Shown here one piece after another: positions 4,765 through 8,455 of a stretch of 8,455 nt of DNA. The notes under the pieces are model-generated. The model was given only the letters and a program-made list of their open reading frames with translations. It ran no database searches and was not told the origin of the DNA. Made by a program: the position numbers and the translations under genes. Position 1 is the first letter of the stretch. Each line of letters opens with the position of its first letter. The DNA comes from Holosporales bacterium (GTDB taxonomy: Bacteria; Pseudomonadota; Alphaproteobacteria; RUG11792), in the NCBI GenBank assembly GCA_031262205.1, contig JAISID010000010.1:1-8455 (forward strand), read 5' to 3'.

Positions 4765-6699
4765 ATGAAGAAAAAAACAAATCTCAGTTATAAGCGGAGA
4801 AAAAAAAAGTCCTTTTGGAAAACTTTATTCAGATACTTTATGTATTCCGCGTTTTGCGGTTTTGTTGCGATTACGTCTATTTTGCTTTACTTTTCAAACG
4901 AGCTTCCTAATCTTCAAAATCTAAAAACAGAAATAAGAAATCCAGCGGTCACAATTCAAACGTACGATGGAAAGATAATCGGCTCGTACGGAGACCTTTA
5001 CGAAGACGTCGTAAACATGGAGGATTTGCCGAAATACGCGCCTCTTGCATTCATGGCCGTCGAGGATAAGAGATTTTTCCAACACTTTGGAGTAGACTTT
5101 ATAGGATTTTTTAGAGCCGCTTATCAAAACTACGTCACTCGTAGAATCGTTCAAGGAGGCTCCACAATAACGCAGCAGTTAGCCAAAAACATTCTTATTG
5201 CGGAAGGAGTCGTAACTTATTATGATCGTTCGCTCTCAAGAAAGGTAAAAGAACTTCTCTTAGCTTTCTGGCTCGAGCATAAGTTTTCAAAACGCGAAAT
5301 TCTGATGATGTATTTAAACAGAGTATATTTTGGAGCTGGAACTTACGGTATTGACGCGGCGTCTAGAAAATATTTCAACAAACCCGCAAAGAAGTTGACA
5401 ATCTTCGAAGCTGCAGTTTTAGCGGGATTGCTCAAAGCTCCTGCTAAGTATAACCCCACCAATCATCCAAATTACGCTCACGAGAGAGCGATTACCGTTT
5501 TAAAAGCGATGGAAGAGCAAGGCTTTATTAAAAGCGCAAAGGATATAGAAAACGAACAAGCGAAAAAAGTTCTTTCGGAAGAAACAAAACAAAAGCAAAA
5601 TTACATGTATTTCTGCGACTACGCTTACGAACAAGCCAAAATGATTTTAGGAGATATAGAAGACGATATTGTGATAGTCACTACATTTGATGAAAAAAAG
5701 CAAAGCAGAGCCGAGGAAGCCGTTGATTTTTACATAAAAACGGAAGGAACAAATTATAAATTCTCGCAAGTTTCGTTTATCTGTTTAAGCAGAGACGGGG
5801 CGGTTCAAGCTATGATAGGCGGAAACGGCTACTCCGCGACTCAATTCAACAGAGCCGTCCAAGCAAAAAGACTGGCCGGTTCGGCGTTTAAACTTTTCAT
5901 TTACGGAGCCGCGTTAGAACACGGTTACCAACTAACCGATATGATCTCGGACAAGCCGGTTAGCATCGCTGGATGGAAACCAAAAAATTACAAATGGCAA
6001 ACGAGAGGAACGCTTTCAGTCTTAGACGGCTTCACATATTCTGTGAACGCCGTCAGCATAAGACTAGCTCAGGCAATAGGATTATCTAAGATAGCAAAGT
6101 TTGCAAAAAAACTCGGCGTGTACGGCGTTTCAACCCACGATATGAGCGTCGCGTTAGGAACCGCTCCCGTAACGTTAAAAGACTTAACCGCAGCGTACGC
6201 TTCGTTTATGGACGGCATGCCAATTTGGCCGTACTGTATTTTGGAAATTCGAACAAAATCGGGAGAAATTTTATACCAGAAATCTAAGGAAGCGACGGTT
6301 CCAGTTATTGATAACGAAACTTTAACTTTAGGCCGAAAATTGCTTCGAAGCGTTATAAGCCGAGGAACAGGCAGGGCTGCTAACGTTAATGAATTTATGT
6401 ATGGAAAAACAGGAACAAACGGCGATTCGGACGCATGGTTTATTGGATTTTACGATCCTCCAAGCTCTCCTAATTCAGGCTTCTCATTGGGCGTTTGGAT
6501 AGGAAACGATCTTGAAAAAGAGAAAATGGTATCAAATTCCACTGGCGGACGCATCCCAGCCAGAATTGCAAAAATGTTTATCGAACAAGTTTTAAAACCC
6601 TCCGGCAGTTTCCCTATAGCAAAAACAGACTTTCTTGAAAACGAAGAAAAAACTTCTCAAACAAAAAGCCTCGGAGCTTTGCTAAATGAAACGCAATAA
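4765..6699 (+). CDS. Bifunctional class A penicillin-binding protein (PBP1A family, MrcA/PonA-like)
   Basis: This enzyme polymerises lipid II into glycan strands and cross-links the peptides in the periplasm. After a very basic N-terminus there is one membrane anchor (about 20-43). The GT51 glycosyltransferase domain follows, with VEDKRFFQHFGVD (99-111, catalytic Glu100), QGGSTITQQLAKN (130-142), ILMMYLNRVYFGAGTYGI (179-196) and AAVLAGLLKAPAKYNP (216-231). The transpeptidase domain carries SAFK (373-376, nucleophile Ser373), SVN (426-428) and KTG (548-550). All catalytic motifs are intact. At 644 residues it is much shorter than E. coli PBP1A (850). The stretch between the two domains is about 80 residues, so there is no room for the OB-fold/ODD insert. 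The residue before the conserved Gly-Ser of the SxxK motif is Ala instead of the usual Pro. The ATG at 4765 lacks a clear Shine-Dalgarno. Confidence 0.96.
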   Translation: MKKKTNLSYKRRKKKSFWKTLFRYFMYSAFCGFVAITSILLYFSNELPNLQNLKTEIRNPAVTIQTYDGKIIGSYGDLYEDVVNMEDLPKYAPLAFMAVEDKRFFQHFGVDFIGFFRAAYQNYVTRRIVQGGSTITQQLAKNILIAEGVVTYYDRSLSRKVKELLLAFWLEHKFSKREILMMYLNRVYFGAGTYGIDAASRKYFNKPAKKLTIFEAAVLAGLLKAPAKYNPTNHPNYAHERAITVLKAMEEQGFIKSAKDIENEQAKKVLSEETKQKQNYMYFCDYAYEQAKMILGDIEDDIVIVTTFDEKKQSRAEEAVDFYIKTEGTNYKFSQVSFICLSRDGAVQAMIGGNGYSATQFNRAVQAKRLAGSAFKLFIYGAALEHGYQLTDMISDKPVSIAGWKPKNYKWQTRGTLSVLDGFTYSVNAVSIRLAQAIGLSKIAKFAKKLGVYGVSTHDMSVALGTAPVTLKDLTAAYASFMDGMPIWPYCILEIRTKSGEILYQKSKEATVPVIDNETLTLGRKLLRSVISRGTGRAANVNEFMYGKTGTNGDSDAWFIGFYDPPSSPNSGFSLGVWIGNDLEKEKMVSNSTGGRIPARIAKMFIEQVLKPSGSFPIAKTDFLENEEKTSQTKSLGALLNETQ

Positions 6700-6792
6700 A
6701 ATTTGCGTTCATAAAACATCGCAAGGTTGTGAATCTTCTAAAGCAGTTAGTTAAAAACATATGCAAACCGTTGCCGGAATGCCTCTCTCATT

Positions 6793-6800
6793 TTTTGATT
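6793..6800. repeat. Left target-site duplication of the IS1595-like element
   Basis: TTTTGATT directly abuts the left inverted repeat and matches TATTGATT (7405-7412) at seven of eight positions. Eight-base duplications are typical of the IS1595 family. Confidence 0.7.
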
Positions 6801-6813
6801 GGCTCATGACTAG
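6801..6813 (+). repeat. Left terminal inverted repeat of the IS
   Basis: GGCTCATGACTAG is the exact reverse complement of 7392-7404. The match stops at the next inner base. Confidence 0.85.
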
Positions 6814-6961
6814 GAAAAATAAGTTAGTAAAGGAAAATGAAAAAAACAGTAGGCTAAGGAGCCATAAGATCAAGGAGGTTATTATATATCTTAGATAGGA
6901 GATTACAAATTCTTCCGTACGTCTGATTCTCTGGTTGAATAGCAACGCTTATCTCGAGTAA

Positions 6962-7395
6962 CAGAGCTTCATCGAACATGACGGAGACATCGGCGTATTC
7001 GAGCTTGACAAAAGCTATTTTGGAAAACTCAGCGTTCGCGGGGAAGCTGACGGGAAAACTCCTGAGGCTCTTAAAGAGAATATTACAAATAGCTGCTCAA
7101 AAGAAGAGCTTATGCCTATTATTGAGAGTTCGATCTTGCCGACGGCTTGGAAGCTTATGACGGTTTGGTTTTGAACGGCTACGACTACTACAAAAGTATT
7201 CCACAATGCAAACGAATTTGAACGGGGCAAGAGCTGTGTCAACGGTATAGAAGCCTTTTGGGGCTTTGCCAAGGCGGACTGTGCGACGAGAGCTTTATTT
7301 CGCATTTGAAAGAATGTGAGTTTCGGTATGATAATGAAGAAGAGGATTTAACTAAAGTCCTTTTCAAGTTGCGGCTCAAATATAGAAAGCACTAG
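6962..7395 (+). pseudogene. Broken IS1595-family transposase (DDE/N, ISXO2-like)
   Basis: Pieces of the transposase can be read by changing frame. Frame A (6962-7141) gives GDIGVFELDKSYFG and, further on, CSKEELMPIIESSILP. A second frame (about 7141-7198) gives DGLEAYDGLVLNGYDYYK. Frame A returns (7196-7279) with VFHNANEFERGKSCVNGIEAFWGFAK. The second frame again (7285-7395) gives FISHLKECEFRYDNEEEDL to a TAG inside the right inverted repeat. The catalytic motifs are recognisable (ELD, the Asp of DGLEAYD, the Asn of VNGIE). The glycine/arginine-rich loop after SYFG and a few residues after GFAK appear deleted, and the zinc-finger N-terminus is not readable. It has at least three frameshifts and is non-functional. 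Confidence 0.85.
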
Positions 7396-7404
7396 TCATG
7401 AGCC
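7392..7404 (-). repeat. Right terminal inverted repeat of the IS
   Basis: CTAGTCATGAGCC is the reverse complement of the left end. It contains the TAG stop codon of the transposase remnant (7393-7395). Confidence 0.85.
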
Positions 7405-7412
7405 TATTGATT
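7405..7412. repeat. Right target-site duplication of the IS1595-like element
   Basis: TATTGATT directly follows the right inverted repeat and differs by one base from TTTTGATT at 6793-6800. Confidence 0.7.
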
Positions 7413-7830
7413 TAGGGATTAGCATCAGTCATGCAACAATTAAATTCTAAAGATAATATGCGACTATGTCAATTACGCGCTAGCTCGTCAAGGAATGCTT
7501 CGCATTGTTAGCTCCCGCATCCTTAACAAGACGCTCTTTATAAATCGGACTAGATCATCTAGTTCCAAAAGATAAGTATTATCTGAAGAAACGTTTGGTT
7601 TTCAGCGCCAACTACTCGTCGTTAATTTTTAGTATTCTGGCTCTTTGAAAAAAGCAAACGCGGAGCCGCTCTAGCAATACTGCCAAATGAGGAGTCATTT
7701 CACAATATGCAATAACGATCCTGTAGATACAATTTCATAAATATACCCCCTAGAAACATCTTTATACGAATTTTAATTTATCTACTGAACATATGGAACG
7801 ATTCCCTTTAGAGCTTTCTATAATAAGACA
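7413..7830. other. Spacer without a convincing gene, possibly decayed coding sequence
   Basis: No ORF with a start, ribosome binding site and reasonable length is present. On the minus strand a 37-codon open stretch without a start (7601-7488), containing NTYLLELDDLVRFIKSVL, has protein-like composition but no homologue that I recognise. A perfect 6-bp hairpin ACTAGA-TCA-TCTAGT lies at 7549-7563. The base composition is less A/T-skewed than in the spacers around 345-800, as in decayed genes. Confidence 0.4.
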
Positions 7831-7865
7831 TAAAGAAACAGGAGATAAACCCCCCTGCTTCTTTA
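7831..7865 (-). terminator. Terminator hairpin of the right-edge gene
   Basis: Positions 7831-7842 pair with 7854-7865 over 12 positions with one A-C mismatch, enclosing an 11-nt loop. On the minus strand the structure begins 12 nt after the TAG stop at 7878. The 3' arm ends in TTTCTTTA followed by TGTCTTATTA, a moderately T-rich tail. Confidence 0.5.
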
Positions 7866-7877
7866 GACCAAGTTATA

Positions 7878-8455
7878 CTAATCGTCTCCCCTTCTTTGTT
7901 TTTCAATTTCCTCTATATCCTTTTTCGCTCCAATGAATTGCGTCCAATAATCCATAATGCCGTCCACTGCTGCTCTCAATATTCCTAAATAATCTGCCGC
8001 CGCTACGTCCATTACATCAGGATTCCAACCTATTCTTCTTGCTATTGCATTACGCTTTTCTCTTGCATCATCTCCCACACGCTCTTCAATCGGTAACCTT
8101 AGGATTCTAATAGCATCATTAGCAAGCAAATCTTTAATTACAACACTTTTTCTACGAGCATTGTCCCAATCCTCAAGATACGGAAGGAATACTTCTTCAA
8201 GGACTTCCCCATTTGTTCCAGCCTTTGTTTGAATAAACGAAATTTCTTGAATCAAACGTTGTCTATGGTCAGGATGAAGACGTCCCCGTTCGTATATGCT
8301 AACAATCATTTGTCTTACCTTAACCTTTGTAGGTTCATCTATCTTAGTCGATGGTCTGGATACAAAATTCATAGCGACCCTAATAGGCGTTCGTCCCAGG
8401 TCTAAATGGCTATTATTTACAGCCGCTAATTCTCCTTGAGAGGACTTACCCGAAC
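7878..8455 (-). CDS. Protein of unknown function, 5' end outside the window
   Basis: The minus-strand frame ends in TAG at 7880-7878 and is open all the way to the right edge, giving 191 visible residues. An internal ATG at 8372 would give 164 residues, but there is no in-frame stop upstream of it and no good Shine-Dalgarno, so the gene most likely begins beyond 8455. The visible protein is highly charged, without signal peptide or membrane segments, and predicted mainly helical. It contains DEPTKVKVRQMIVSIYERGR, a conserved-looking IARRIGWNPDVMDVAAADYLG and a charged C-terminal coiled-coil-like tail ending KDIEEIEKQRRGDD. I do not recognise the family. A terminator hairpin follows the stop. 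It is likely a real cytoplasmic protein, but no function is proposed. Confidence 0.65.
   Translation of the reverse strand, partial: SGKSSQGELAAVNNSHLDLGRTPIRVAMNFVSRPSTKIDEPTKVKVRQMIVSIYERGRLHPDHRQRLIQEISFIQTKAGTNGEVLEEVFLPYLEDWDNARRKSVVIKDLLANDAIRILRLPIEERVGDDAREKRNAIARRIGWNPDVMDVAAADYLGILRAAVDGIMDYWTQFIGAKKDIEEIEKQRRGDD

Larger units (their letters stand above)
6801..7404 (+). mobile_element. Degenerate IS1595-family insertion sequence
   Basis: The element is bounded by perfect 13-bp terminal inverted repeats, GGCTCATGACTAG at 6801-6813 and its complement at 7392-7404, and is flanked by 8-bp direct repeats with one mismatch. Inside are the scrambled remains of an IS1595/ISXO2-like transposase in plus orientation. 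At 604 bp it is shorter than typical functional members of the family, and the transposase has several frameshifts, so it cannot move by itself. Its boundaries start about 100 nt after the PBP stop codon, so that gene is untouched. Confidence 0.85.

Noticed and set aside
6690..6709. Terminator at the end of the PBP gene
   Set aside because: AACGCAA/TTGCGTT forms a 7-bp stem around the stop codon but is followed by CATAAAACA, not a T tract.
6761..6898. 45-codon plus-strand ORF across the left IS end, and a 25-codon ORF formed if the IS is removed
   Set aside because: Both are short and lack a ribosome binding site and homologues. The resemblance of SISHATI to helix-turn-helix parts of transposases is too short to count.
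6978..7305. ORFs of 60 and 96 codons in the IS region
   Set aside because: They are frame or strand shadows of the broken transposase, whose recognisable motifs lie in other plus-strand frames.

Overview
This is an AT-rich chromosomal stretch, most likely from an alphaproteobacterium, possibly a host-associated one. The evidence is the Hfq core sequence, which has an alphaproteobacterial character; a CCA-encoding tRNA-Pro; loose gene packing with long AT-rich spacers; a decayed insertion sequence; and housekeeping genes standing alone instead of in their usual operons. The lineage (Rickettsiales or Holosporales versus another group) cannot be fixed from the sequence alone.

Left part (1-966). 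A minus-strand gene for an exported protein of unknown function runs off the left edge and carries an in-frame run of 11 G. It has a promoter with a perfect TTGACA box. Upstream of it, and separated by a perfect 13-bp stem terminator, lies a 74-bp tandem duplication. On the minus strand this duplication encodes two related tiny hydrophobic peptides with ribosome binding sites and a plausible promoter. I consider this the best candidate for an undescribed locus in the window. A plus-strand tRNA-Pro(CGG) follows.

Middle part (1194-6699). A minus-strand CPA2/KefB-type cation:proton antiporter (membrane domain only) is divergent from hfq. Then come ruvB and a bifunctional class A penicillin-binding protein, all on the plus strand and each in its own transcription unit. 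The hfq-ruvB spacer contains a perfect parS centromere site (TGTTTCACGTGAAACA inside a 22-bp palindrome), so the region may be bound by ParB and may lie in the origin half of the chromosome. The antiporter, hfq and ruvB lack convincing Shine-Dalgarno sequences and have -10-like boxes very close to their start codons, which hints at very short leaders.

Right part (6700-8455). A 604-bp degenerate IS1595-family element sits behind the PBP gene. It has 13-bp terminal inverted repeats, an 8-bp target duplication with one mismatch, and a transposase broken by at least three frameshifts. After a spacer with no convincing gene, a minus-strand gene of unknown function with its own terminator hairpin enters from beyond the right edge.

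The intact genes do not form one pathway. They cover RNA regulation (Hfq), recombination and repair (RuvB), cell-wall synthesis (PBP) and ion homeostasis (antiporter), interspersed with small or unknown genes and mobile-element debris.
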